Of a stretch of 62,293 nucleotides of DNA, positions 17,886-26,137 are shown piece after piece. Source of the DNA: Eubacterium sp. (GTDB lineage Bacteria > Bacillota > Clostridia > Lachnospirales > Lachnospiraceae). Position 1 is the stretch's first letter. Each line of letters starts with the position of its first letter. The stretch is taken from NCBI GenBank assembly GCA_017420535.1, contig JAFOIV010000048.1:1-62293 (forward strand), written 5' to 3'. The position numbers and the translations under genes were made by a program. The notes under the pieces were generated by a model. It saw only the letters and a list, made by a program, of their open reading frames with translations, searched no databases and had not been told where the DNA came from.

Positions 17886-20800
17886 ATGAAGAAAAATACA
17901 TCTAAAACATTATATAGAATTACTGTATTTATAACAGCATTAGCATGCCTTATGGCATGCTTTTTGCCGTTTAATGGTATGTTTGTATCAGCGTCTGATG
18001 ATGAGGGGGCTTCCTTTTTATCAAGCTATTGTCAGACTGTATATAATCAGGAAAATGGTTTAGATAGTACTGAGGTGAATTGTATCTATCAGACAAGATC
18101 AGGCTATATATGGATTGGTACTGATGGAGGTCTTTATAGATATAATGGTAAAGAATTTATGTCCTATAATCTCTGGGAAACAGAGAAGGATGATATTTAT
18201 TTTATTAATGATCTTTACCAGGATGATAGTGGCAGACTTTGGGTGTCTACCAATAATTATGGACTTTTCTTTATTGAAGGAAGTAACATAACACATTTTG
18301 ACAACGACTATTACAGCGGGGTTAAATGCGTAAATGATGTAACCTGTGGATCAGATGGAAATATTTACGTTGCAACTGCATATGGTGTATATATTGCAAA
18401 TCCTGATACAGCTACATTGAAACGTGTTGAAAGCCTTGCTTCACATAATATAAAAGAACTTGCCGTGTATGACAACAAGGTATGGGGCATCTATAACGGT
18501 AATACCATATTTACTATTGATGAAGAAGAAAATTTAAATGAAGTTGCATCTTCAGTATTTACTTCAGAAGAATTATCCTGTATCTCTTCAGATGAGGATA
18601 ATGTCTATATAGGAACTACAGGATCAACTATCCTTGCCATGAAGAATCTGAAAAAAGCAGATCAGTATAATGGAGAAAGAGATGGTATCAATTCTATCTA
18701 TCCAGATGGCGAAGGAAAGATATTCGTCTTAGCTGATAATGGCATAGGATATTTTGACAGGAAATTTAAATTCACAAAGATCAGTGGAACCAATATAGAG
18801 ACATATCTATCTTCTATGATGAAGGACTATGAAGGAAATCTCTGGTTTACTTCTAATCGATATGGAATCCTTCTTCTTGGAAATAGTAAGTTTACGGATC
18901 TTAGTATTAAATATAACATTCCGGCTTATCCTACCAACTGTATCCTAAATATCAAAGGCAACAAATATATAGGAACTGACGAAGGATTGCAGATCCTGAA
19001 TATTACAAATCAGTCAGTTACAAATGAATTAACAGATTACCTTAAAGGTACTGCTATAAAGAATCTCTTTATGGATAGTAAGGGAAATATATGGATATCT
19101 ACTTCGAGACGTCATGGTATCGTTGAATATTCAAAAGATGGAAAGATTACCAGTTATGGCAGATCAGCAGGTCTTCCTACTAATCTTATAAACTGTGCCA
19201 TGGAGCTTTCTGATGGAAATATAGCCATAGGAACAGAAGAGGGACTTTGTATCATTTCTCCTGAAGGAAAGAGTGTTAAGAATTATGCATACCAGGAAGG
19301 TGTGGTATATTCAAATATAACTGCTCTGTATGAAGATAAAGAAAAACGTATTTTTGCTGGTTCTGATGGTGGTGGCCTTTACATTATCGATGGTAATAAG
19401 GTTTCTAACTATACAGATAAGGATGGGCTTACATCTAATGTAATAACCTGTTTTAAAGAGGGAGAGCAGGGGGTATATATAGGTACGGATAATGGCCTTT
19501 CTCTTTATAACGATTCTATAAGAGCTATATCTAATATTGATTTTTCAAATAATATCTACGATATCCTTATAGACAAGGTAGATGATACAGAGAATTTTTA
19601 TATAATAGGCTCTAAAGGCGTGCTTAAAACTACTGAAAGCAGGCTTATCAGTGCTGAGGCGTTGCAGGAAAGATATCTTTCTCAGAGTGATGGACTTAGA
19701 AAAAAGATAACTATCAATTCTAAATCTATTGTGGATGAAAGTCATAAGATCTATATTTGCACCAATGACGGAATTGTAATGCTTGATAATTCAGATCTAA
19801 GGATCAATAATACTTCTCCACGTCTCACTATTTCTGAGGTGGATATTGATGATAAGATATATTATTTTGATCAGATTGGCGGAAGTATCAAGATACCTGC
19901 CAAGACTCAGAGAGTTGCAATTTCATTTTCGGTACTTTCCTATACCAACAGAGATAATATCAAGGCTACTTATAAGTTAGATGGCTTTGACAGTCAGGAA
20001 ACAACAATAAAAGGTACGGATACATTTCAGGCTGTATATACAAATCTCGATGGTGGCAATTATACTTTTACAGTTACTGCTAAAAATGGAGATGGTATAG
20101 AAAGCGAAAAGACAATTACTTTTGAGATATATAAAGAATATGGATTCTTTGAAAAAAGGATAGTTAAGTTCATTGGGATAATCATCCTTATTGGTCTTAT
20201 GTTTGTAGCTGCGGTGGCGATTATCAGATTCCAGAGAAGATATGCAGGTCAGAATCAGGAAATTGAGAAATTGTCTAAGGAGCATGAGGACGCGGTTAAG
20301 TCTAATACTGCAAAGACCGACTTTTTAGCCAATATGAGTAATGAGATTAAGATTCCGGTAAATGCTATCATTACTTTGGCAGAAAACTTAAGAAAGAATC
20401 ACAGACATGACAGTGATGAGGATGAAGAAATCCAGAATATCATTACTACAAGTCAGAATATCCTCTATAGAGTCGATGAGACCATACAGTTAGCAAGACT
20501 TGAAGCGGGACGTGTTAAACCTAATAATGCCCCATATTCCATCACAACCCTTGTATGTGATATAAGTGATAATATCATTAATCAGTTAGAAGGACGTCCT
20601 GTAAGATTCCTTGTGGATCTAGGGGATCAGATTCCGGATATTCTTGTAGGTGACTTTGAAAAGATCAAAAATCTTCTTCAGATTGTTATGGATAATGCTT
20701 CTAAGTATACTAAAGAGGGTACTATCACCTTATCTGTTGACTGTTATGAGATCAAAGATAAGAACGAAGTGGTACAGAACCTGGTATTCAGCATTTCTGA

Positions 20801-22262
20801 TACTGGTATAGGTATTCAGGCAGATCAGATTGATACAATATTTGAAGCTTATGCCATAGGAGAAAACAAGAAGAAAAAAGGTGGCGGAAATATTAACCTT
20901 GCTATTGCTAAAAAGCTGTGCGAAGTTATGAACGGACAGATTGAAGTGGATTCTACTTATGGTGCCGGATCTACATTTACCATTTCTCTGATTCAGTATA
21001 AACCTGAAGAAGAAGTTGTAACGGGTTCTGTGGATATTAATTCCATCGAGAGAATCTCTAAGGAAGAAGCATCTAAGATGATAACTCCTGATATCAATGC
21101 TCTTATTGTTGATGATGATGAACTCAGCAGATCTGTTGCTGTGGGAGTTTTAAAGCAGATGGAGATGAAGGTTGATACTTCTGGCAGTGGTATCAATGCC
21201 ATTGATATGGTCATGAATAATGAATATGATGTCATTTTCATGGATGCAGAAATGCCTGTAATGAATGGACTTGATGCTTTAAGAGAGATAAGAGAGATAG
21301 TTAAAGATAATGCCAGAACTGTGCCTGTTATAGCCATGAGCGTTGATGCTATTGGTGAAACTACAGAAGAATTAAAGAGAAATGGATTTAACGAAGTTAT
21401 AGTTAAACCTCTTGATATTGTCAGTCTTGCAACAGTTATAGTTAAGACTATCCCATCTTCAATGATCAAGTACAAATCAAATGACATTGTTCAGTATATG
21501 AGCGAGTCCAGATATAGCGAAGGATTAAATATCCTTCAGCAGTATATCGATGTAGTTGGTACACTTGAAAAGATTGGTGGAAATATCGATGTATATAATA
21601 AGATCCTTGATACTTATTATAATCAGAATCTTACTATAACAGATGAATTAAAAGAGAAGTTTACTGAAAACTACAGAGCTTTTAGAAACAGGATTCATAA
21701 TATAAGAACCTCAGCCCAGAATATCGGCGCTTTGGATCTTTATAAAGAGATCACAATGATCAATGCGGCTATTAATATCGGTAATAGAAGCTACGTAAGA
21801 GATAACCTGGATAAGCTTTGTAAGAATCTAGAAGATATCCAGGATATTGTTGGAGATTATCTTGATTTTGTTGATTCAAAACAGGGTACATCTGACGAAG
21901 AATATGCTTCAAGAGCTGTATCTGACAGAACTGAGATACTTACTTCTTCGGATAAAAAAGAAATATCAGAAGTTCGTGGAAGAGAAGAAAAGGAGCCTGA
22001 TGAGGTAAATGCAGCTGACGAAGTAAAGATCAGAGATGAAAAGCCGTTAGGAACAGTCAGCCTTGATAAGCTTACCAATATCCAGTTGGCTGTAGATGGT
22101 AAAGACTATGATAAAGTAAGAGAGATTGTTGATGACATCGCATCTCAAAAATATCAGGGTGATGATAATGAATTTGTTGAAGTACTTTTAAAGAGTGTAA
22201 ACGACGAAGATTATGACACAACTAAGGAACTTATCATTACTTATATAGAACTTAAACAGTAA
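17886..22262 (+). CDS. Giant hybrid two-component protein with seven-bladed propeller sensor; H-box His replaced by Asn
   Basis: Signal peptide (1-37), then about 700 extracytoplasmic residues of two-component-regulator propeller blades (repeating IWIGTDGGLYRYN-type motifs), a Y_Y_Y domain (about 670-745), one membrane segment (about 760-782), HisKA-like and HATPase regions (805-1040), a receiver (1070-1190) and an HPt-like domain (about 1225-1320). The H-box reads FLANMSNEIKIPVNAI: Asn819 replaces the phosphorylated His. The G2 box is also altered (GGGNINLAI). The receiver keeps MDAEMP (Asp1120) and the HPt-like segment keeps His1271 (RIHNIRTSAQNIGA). Autophosphorylation is therefore doubtful, while phosphotransfer parts survive. 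No DNA-binding output domain is present. An acidic linker and a short helical repeat form the C-terminus. Confidence 0.88.
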   Translation: MKKNTSKTLYRITVFITALACLMACFLPFNGMFVSASDDEGASFLSSYCQTVYNQENGLDSTEVNCIYQTRSGYIWIGTDGGLYRYNGKEFMSYNLWETEKDDIYFINDLYQDDSGRLWVSTNNYGLFFIEGSNITHFDNDYYSGVKCVNDVTCGSDGNIYVATAYGVYIANPDTATLKRVESLASHNIKELAVYDNKVWGIYNGNTIFTIDEEENLNEVASSVFTSEELSCISSDEDNVYIGTTGSTILAMKNLKKADQYNGERDGINSIYPDGEGKIFVLADNGIGYFDRKFKFTKISGTNIETYLSSMMKDYEGNLWFTSNRYGILLLGNSKFTDLSIKYNIPAYPTNCILNIKGNKYIGTDEGLQILNITNQSVTNELTDYLKGTAIKNLFMDSKGNIWISTSRRHGIVEYSKDGKITSYGRSAGLPTNLINCAMELSDGNIAIGTEEGLCIISPEGKSVKNYAYQEGVVYSNITALYEDKEKRIFAGSDGGGLYIIDGNKVSNYTDKDGLTSNVITCFKEGEQGVYIGTDNGLSLYNDSIRAISNIDFSNNIYDILIDKVDDTENFYIIGSKGVLKTTESRLISAEALQERYLSQSDGLRKKITINSKSIVDESHKIYICTNDGIVMLDNSDLRINNTSPRLTISEVDIDDKIYYFDQIGGSIKIPAKTQRVAISFSVLSYTNRDNIKATYKLDGFDSQETTIKGTDTFQAVYTNLDGGNYTFTVTAKNGDGIESEKTITFEIYKEYGFFEKRIVKFIGIIILIGLMFVAAVAIIRFQRRYAGQNQEIEKLSKEHEDAVKSNTAKTDFLANMSNEIKIPVNAIITLAENLRKNHRHDSDEDEEIQNIITTSQNILYRVDETIQLARLEAGRVKPNNAPYSITTLVCDISDNIINQLEGRPVRFLVDLGDQIPDILVGDFEKIKNLLQIVMDNASKYTKEGTITLSVDCYEIKDKNEVVQNLVFSISDTGIGIQADQIDTIFEAYAIGENKKKKGGGNINLAIAKKLCEVMNGQIEVDSTYGAGSTFTISLIQYKPEEEVVTGSVDINSIERISKEEASKMITPDINALIVDDDELSRSVAVGVLKQMEMKVDTSGSGINAIDMVMNNEYDVIFMDAEMPVMNGLDALREIREIVKDNARTVPVIAMSVDAIGETTEELKRNGFNEVIVKPLDIVSLATVIVKTIPSSMIKYKSNDIVQYMSESRYSEGLNILQQYIDVVGTLEKIGGNIDVYNKILDTYYNQNLTITDELKEKFTENYRAFRNRIHNIRTSAQNIGALDLYKEITMINAAINIGNRSYVRDNLDKLCKNLEDIQDIVGDYLDFVDSKQGTSDEEYASRAVSDRTEILTSSDKKEISEVRGREEKEPDEVNAADEVKIRDEKPLGTVSLDKLTNIQLAVDGKDYDKVREIVDDIASQKYQGDDNEFVEVLLKSVNDEDYDTTKELIITYIELKQ

Positions 22263-22284
22263 TAAATTTTAGCGAGGTGATCCT

Positions 22285-23493
22285 ATGCTTAAAGGAAAAA
22301 ATATTTTGCTTGGAATAACAGGTGGTATAGCTGCCTATAAGATGGCAAATACTGCCAGTATGCTGGTTAAACTGGGGGCAGACGTTCATGTAATAATGAC
22401 CCGTAATGCTACTAAGTTCATTACAGCTGAGACTTTAGAAATCCTTACAAAGAATAAGGTTTTTGTGGATGTATTTGATGAATATGAGGATAAGACTATA
22501 GTTCCTCATATTGAATTAGGCACTTCTGCGGATTGTATCCTTATTGCTCCATGCTCAGCAGATGTAGTGGGTAAGATTGCAAATGGAATAGCTGATGATA
22601 TGCTTACAACAGCTGTTCTTCCTGCTAGATGTCCTATCCTTATTTGTCCATCAATGAACGTTTATATGTATGAGAATAAGATCGTTCAGGATAATATCAG
22701 CAAGCTTAAGAGATTTGGTTATACCATAATAGAACCTTCAGAAGGCCACTTAGCCTGTGGTTATGATGGAAAAGGAAAACTCCCTAAGGAAGAATATCTT
22801 GTGGAGCAGGTTCTTGATGCGGTGGCATTTGAGAAGGACCTGGCAGGAAAGAAGGTTGTAGTGTCAGCAGGACCTACAGAAGAATCTTTTGATCCTGTGA
22901 GATTTATCACAAATCATTCATCTGGTAAGATGGGTTATAGTCTTGCAAGAGTTGCCAGAATGAGAGGGGCTAATGTTACCCTTGTTTCTGGACCTGTAAG
23001 TATCCCAATGGTGGATGGAGTTAAAGGAGTAATGGTCAAATCTGCAGAGGATATGTTTAATGCAGTGACTAAAGAAAGTGAAGACGCAGATATTGTGATA
23101 ATGGCAGCGGCTGTAGCTGACTATACACCTGCTGTTGTTGCAGACAATAAGATAAAGAAAAAAGATGGAGATTCATCACTTCAGCTTAAAAGAACTAAAG
23201 ATATACTTAAGTATTTAGGAGAACATAAGAAGATGGGCCAGTTTATATGTGGCTTTTCCATGGAAACACAGGACCTTATCGAGAATTCTTCCCGGAAACT
23301 GGAGAAAAAGAATTGCGATATGATATGTGCAAACCTTCTTACAGAGCCTGGAGCAGGGTATAAGGTGGATACTAATGTTATCACTGTTATCACTCATGAG
23401 GGATTAGAAAAACTTCCTATGATGTCTAAGGTGGATTGTTCTGCCGCAATACTGGATAGAATTGTTAAAAAAATGGACGAAACCAGATTGTAA
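22285..23493 (+). CDS. coaBC: Bifunctional phosphopantothenoylcysteine decarboxylase / phosphopantothenate-cysteine ligase
   Basis: Two steps of coenzyme A synthesis. The N-terminal flavoprotein domain (CoaC, residues 1-180) begins GKNILLGITGGIAAYK and has the active His in VPHIELG, the PSMNVYMY motif, and the Cys in HLACGYDGKGKLP. The C-terminal CoaB domain begins KKVVVSAGPTEE, with the FITNHSSGKMG dimer loop and the KKKDG lysine segment. 402 residues is the usual fused length. AGCGAGGTGAT precedes the ATG. Confidence 0.96.
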   Translation: MLKGKNILLGITGGIAAYKMANTASMLVKLGADVHVIMTRNATKFITAETLEILTKNKVFVDVFDEYEDKTIVPHIELGTSADCILIAPCSADVVGKIANGIADDMLTTAVLPARCPILICPSMNVYMYENKIVQDNISKLKRFGYTIIEPSEGHLACGYDGKGKLPKEEYLVEQVLDAVAFEKDLAGKKVVVSAGPTEESFDPVRFITNHSSGKMGYSLARVARMRGANVTLVSGPVSIPMVDGVKGVMVKSAEDMFNAVTKESEDADIVIMAAAVADYTPAVVADNKIKKKDGDSSLQLKRTKDILKYLGEHKKMGQFICGFSMETQDLIENSSRKLEKKNCDMICANLLTEPGAGYKVDTNVITVITHEGLEKLPMMSKVDCSAAILDRIVKKMDETRL

Positions 23494-23563
23494 AAATGTA
23501 GTTTTATAAAGTTTATTGCCTATATCTCTAAATGGTGTAATACTTTGGCTTAGAGTTGGCATA

Positions 23564-23592
23564 TTGAATAGTTTTTACATTTATGATAAAAT
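23564..23592 (+). promoter_or_regulatory. Predicted sigma-A promoter of pyrE
   Basis: TTGAAT (23564-23569), a 17-base spacer and TAAAAT (23587-23592), 56 bases upstream of the pyrE ATG. Confidence 0.6.
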
Positions 23593-23619
23593 AATGAAGC
23601 GCATATTATGCGCTTCATT
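23593..23619 (+). terminator. Perfect hairpin overlapping the pyrE transcription start
   Basis: Twelve base pairs without mismatch (23593-23604 with 23608-23619), three-base loop, and a short T run at the 3' end. It begins directly after the pyrE -10 box, so it could be the terminator of coaBC, an operator, or a 5' mRNA hairpin of pyrE. The weak T tract makes a pure terminator role uncertain. Confidence 0.5.
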
Positions 23620-23647
23620 TTGGGTAATTTAGGAGGACTTGCTAGAG

Positions 23648-24316
23648 ATGGAACGTTATAAGGAAGAATTCATTGAATTTATGATCGATTGTAATGTGCT
23701 TAAATTCGGTGATTTTGTTACTAAAAGTGGAAGAAAGACACCTTTTTTTGTAAATACAGGTTTTTACAGAAGTGGTTCTCAGCTTGCAAGACTTGGTAAA
23801 TATTATGCCAAGGCAATAAATGAGAAATTTGGACTTGATTTTGATATTCTTTTTGGACCTGCATATAAGGGAATTCCTCTTACAGTTGCAACGACTATGG
23901 CCATCAGTGAGGAATATGGAAAGGATATTAAATATTGCTCAAATCGTAAGGAAGTTAAGGATCATGGTGATACAGGTATCCTTCTTGGAAGCCCTATTTC
24001 TGATAATGATAAAGTAATAATCATTGAGGATGTTACTACAGCCGGAACATCTATCAAAGAGACACTTCCTATCATCAAAGCTCAGGGAGATGTATCTGTT
24101 CTTGGACTTTGCGTATCTGTAGATCGTATGGAACGTGGTGAGAAAAAGAGCGCTCTTACTGAAATTGAAGAGAATTATGGCCTTAAGACTACAGCTATTG
24201 TTACTATGGCTGAGGTTGTTGAGCATCTTTATAACAAGCCTTATAAGGGAAAAGTTATCATTGATGATGAAATAAAAGGCCGAATTGATGCATATTATGA
24301 GCAGTATGGTGCTTAA
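23648..24316 (+). CDS. pyrE: Orotate phosphoribosyltransferase
   Basis: Makes orotidine monophosphate from orotate and PRPP in pyrimidine synthesis. The PRPP-binding motif VIIIEDVTTAGTS is present near residues 125-137, with KSGRKTPFFVNTG near the N-terminus and the FGPAYKGIPL segment that contacts orotate. The 222-residue start at ATG 23648 is chosen because AGGAGG lies 11 bases upstream; a TTG at 23639 is only two bases from it. Other pyr genes are absent from the window. Confidence 0.95.
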   Translation: MERYKEEFIEFMIDCNVLKFGDFVTKSGRKTPFFVNTGFYRSGSQLARLGKYYAKAINEKFGLDFDILFGPAYKGIPLTVATTMAISEEYGKDIKYCSNRKEVKDHGDTGILLGSPISDNDKVIIIEDVTTAGTSIKETLPIIKAQGDVSVLGLCVSVDRMERGEKKSALTEIEENYGLKTTAIVTMAEVVEHLYNKPYKGKVIIDDEIKGRIDAYYEQYGA

Positions 24317-24342
24317 TTTTGCGAAAGGATAAGGTATAAATT

Positions 24343-24492
24343 ATGGAGAGAGTATATAAGGTTATGAAGGGCGCTGGTTCATATAATATTGTGATCGGCA
24401 TTCTTCTTATTGTGTTTGGAATTACATTAGGAGTTCTTAACATTGTCGCAGGCGGTAAACTGCTCAAGACAAAAAGCAATATATTATTTTAA
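24343..24492 (+). CDS. Small membrane protein, 49 residues
   Basis: An ATG at 24343 follows AAAGGA/AAGG and opens a 49-codon frame ending TAA 24490-24492. The protein is MERVYKVMKGAGSYN, then a hydrophobic stretch IVIGILLIVFGITLGVLNIV, then a basic tail GGKLLKTKSNILF. This fits a single transmembrane helix with a positively charged end. It lies between pyrE (26 bases) and a strong terminator eight bases after its stop, which supports it being expressed. Function unknown; I recall similar short membrane proteins in Lachnospiraceae but cannot confirm it. Confidence 0.7.
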   Translation: MERVYKVMKGAGSYNIVIGILLIVFGITLGVLNIVAGGKLLKTKSNILF

Positions 24493-24500
24493 TTATTTAG

Positions 24501-24528
24501 ACCGGTAAATATTTCTTTACCGGTTTTT
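24501..24528 (+). terminator. Rho-independent terminator after the small membrane protein
   Basis: Perfect 9-bp stem (24501-24509 with 24516-24524), six-base loop, T run. It closes the pyrE transcript. Confidence 0.9.
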
Positions 24529-24551
24529 AAATGGAATTTGGAGGATTAAAA

Positions 24552-25013
24552 ATGGATAATATTGATATGAAGATACTTAAGTGTCTTAAGGGTAATGCGA
24601 GACTTACAGCATCTTCCATCAGTGAGGAAATCAATCTTTCTGTATCTGCTGTAATTGAAAGAATCCATAAACTTGAGACATCAGGACTTATTAAGGGATA
24701 TACAATTGATATCGATCAGAAAAAATTAGGAAACAATATGGTTGCTCTTATGGAAGTATCACTTAAGCATCCGGATTACTATGAAGGATTTGTTAAGCTG
24801 GTGCAGGACAATAACAGTATTGCTTCTTGTTATTATCAGACAGGTGAATTTGACTTTGTCCTTCGTATTGTTACTGATACTACAGAAGGACTTGATAATG
24901 CATATAAGGATATTAAGGGATATGAGGGCGTAGAAAAGACAGAGACTCATATTGTTCTTCGTACCATTAAAGAAGAATTAGCACTTCTTCCAGACAGAGA
25001 TTTAGACAAGTAA
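24552..25013 (+). CDS. Lrp/AsnC family transcriptional regulator
   Basis: Helix-turn-helix at residues about 5-50 (NIDMKILKCLKGNARLTASSISEEINLS) and a C-terminal RAM/AsnC effector domain (about 65-140) with the usual CYYQTGEFDFVLRI segment. 153 residues is normal. ATG 24552 is chosen over 24531 because GGAGGA lies six bases upstream of it. Such regulators sense amino acids or similar ligands; the ligand here cannot be read from sequence. birA follows after 25 bases. Confidence 0.92.
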   Translation: MDNIDMKILKCLKGNARLTASSISEEINLSVSAVIERIHKLETSGLIKGYTIDIDQKKLGNNMVALMEVSLKHPDYYEGFVKLVQDNNSIASCYYQTGEFDFVLRIVTDTTEGLDNAYKDIKGYEGVEKTETHIVLRTIKEELALLPDRDLDK

Positions 25014-25038
25014 TATTGATCAAACAAAGGTATTTGGC

Positions 25039-25872
25039 ATGCTTAAGGATGATATTTTAAGGGAATTAGAGCAGAACAGGGGAAAGGCTATCTCCGGACA
25101 GGAAATGGCTGATAAATTTAATGTGTCTAGAAATGCCATTTGGAAGGCAATCAACTCCCTAAAAAATTCAGGCTATAATATAGAGAGTCATAGAACTTTA
25201 GGATATTATATTCCAAATGATTCAGATGTGATATCAGAGGAAGGCATAAGGAATTTCCTTCCTGAAGAATTAAAGGATATTAATATCATAACATATGATA
25301 TATTAGATTCTACAAATAATGAGGCAAAGCGACTTTTAGCAAATGATGAGAATGTTGCACCATGCCTCATTATTTCTGATGGACAAACTAATGGAAGAGG
25401 AAGGGGCAAAAAAAGCTTCCTATCTGAAAAAGGAAAAGGCATATATATGTCCTTTGTCTTTTCTAAGGAATTCTCTCAGGATAAATCAGAGCTTATAACT
25501 ATATTTGCAGCTGTGGCTGTTAAAAGAGTCATAGAGAGATATATAAAGGACGAAGTGGGCCTTAAATGGGTAAATGATATCTTTTATAAGGGTAAGAAGG
25601 TGGCAGGAATTTTAACTGAGGCCATATCAGATCTTGAAAGTAAGACAATCTCTACAGTGATAGTAGGGATAGGTATCAATATAAAAAAATTTGATGTTCC
25701 AGAGGAGCTGAAGGACGTAATCGGATTTTTAAATATTGATGAAGTACCAAGGATAAAAATTTCTTCTGAAATTGTAGAGGAGTTATATAAAATTTTTAAC
25801 GATAATGATGTTGAGAAGATAAAAAAAGAATATTTTTTAAGATTGATAGACCCCGAAAAATCACGGGTTTAA
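25039..25872 (+). CDS. birA: Biotin-protein ligase / biotin operon repressor, short form
   Basis: Attaches biotin to carrier proteins, and with its N-terminal winged helix may repress biotin genes. Residues 1-60 form the helix-turn-helix (GKAISGQEMADKFNVSRNAIWKAI). The ligase domain shows DSTNNEAKRL, GRGRGKKSF (biotinyl-AMP loop), KWVNDI and VGIGIN. At 277 residues it is about 45 shorter than usual and stops (LRLIDPEKSRV) where the small C-terminal SH3-like domain would begin. No frame downstream restores that domain, so this looks like a genuine short form or an old deletion. Its DNA-binding or dimer function may be altered. Confidence 0.88.
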   Translation: MLKDDILRELEQNRGKAISGQEMADKFNVSRNAIWKAINSLKNSGYNIESHRTLGYYIPNDSDVISEEGIRNFLPEELKDINIITYDILDSTNNEAKRLLANDENVAPCLIISDGQTNGRGRGKKSFLSEKGKGIYMSFVFSKEFSQDKSELITIFAAVAVKRVIERYIKDEVGLKWVNDIFYKGKKVAGILTEAISDLESKTISTVIVGIGINIKKFDVPEELKDVIGFLNIDEVPRIKISSEIVEELYKIFNDNDVEKIKKEYFLRLIDPEKSRV

Positions 25873-25924
25873 GCCGTTTTGTCAAAGGTAAGAAAAAATT
25901 GTAAAAAAAAATTGAAAATTTGTG

Positions 25925-25953
25925 TTGACACATATATAGAGTTGTGATAATAT
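25925..25953 (+). promoter_or_regulatory. Strong sigma-A promoter of tRNA-Gly
   Basis: Consensus TTGACA (25925-25930), 17-base spacer, TAATAT (25948-25953), 48 bases upstream of the tRNA. Confidence 0.85.
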
Positions 25954-26001
25954 TCATTTTGTCGTCAGCGAGAAGCACTGAGGACAACAACAAAAAAGTA
26001 A

Positions 26002-26073
26002 GCGCGAGTGGCTCAGCGGTGGAGCGTCTCCTTGCCAAGGAGAAGGTCGCGGGTTCGATTCCCGTCTCGCGCT
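26002..26073 (+). tRNA. tRNA-Gly (anticodon GCC)
   Basis: Seven-bp acceptor stem GCGCGAG/CTCGCGC, D arm GGCTC...GAGC, anticodon stem TCTCC/GGAGA with loop TTGCCAA (GCC), and T arm with TTCGATT. The discriminator is T at 26073, as usual for bacterial tRNA-Gly; CCA is not encoded. Confidence 0.95.
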
Positions 26074-26083
26074 CTTCACTTTG

Positions 26084-26113
26084 AAAAGGGACTAATTAGT
26101 TAGTCCCTTTTTT
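26084..26113 (+). terminator. Rho-independent terminator after tRNA-Gly
   Basis: Twelve-bp perfect stem (26084-26095 with 26100-26111), loop TTAG, ending in T6. Confidence 0.92.
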
Positions 26114-26137
26114 CGTATATGAAAGGTTAGGTTATAG

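Noticed and set aside
20993-21487. 164-codon antisense frame opposite the receiver domain
   Set aside because: Opposite strand of a clearly coding domain, no ribosome site, no recognisable protein.
25873-25925. Frameshift that would restore the missing C-terminal domain of BirA
   Set aside because: None of the three frames after 25872 gives residues resembling that domain, and stops follow quickly.
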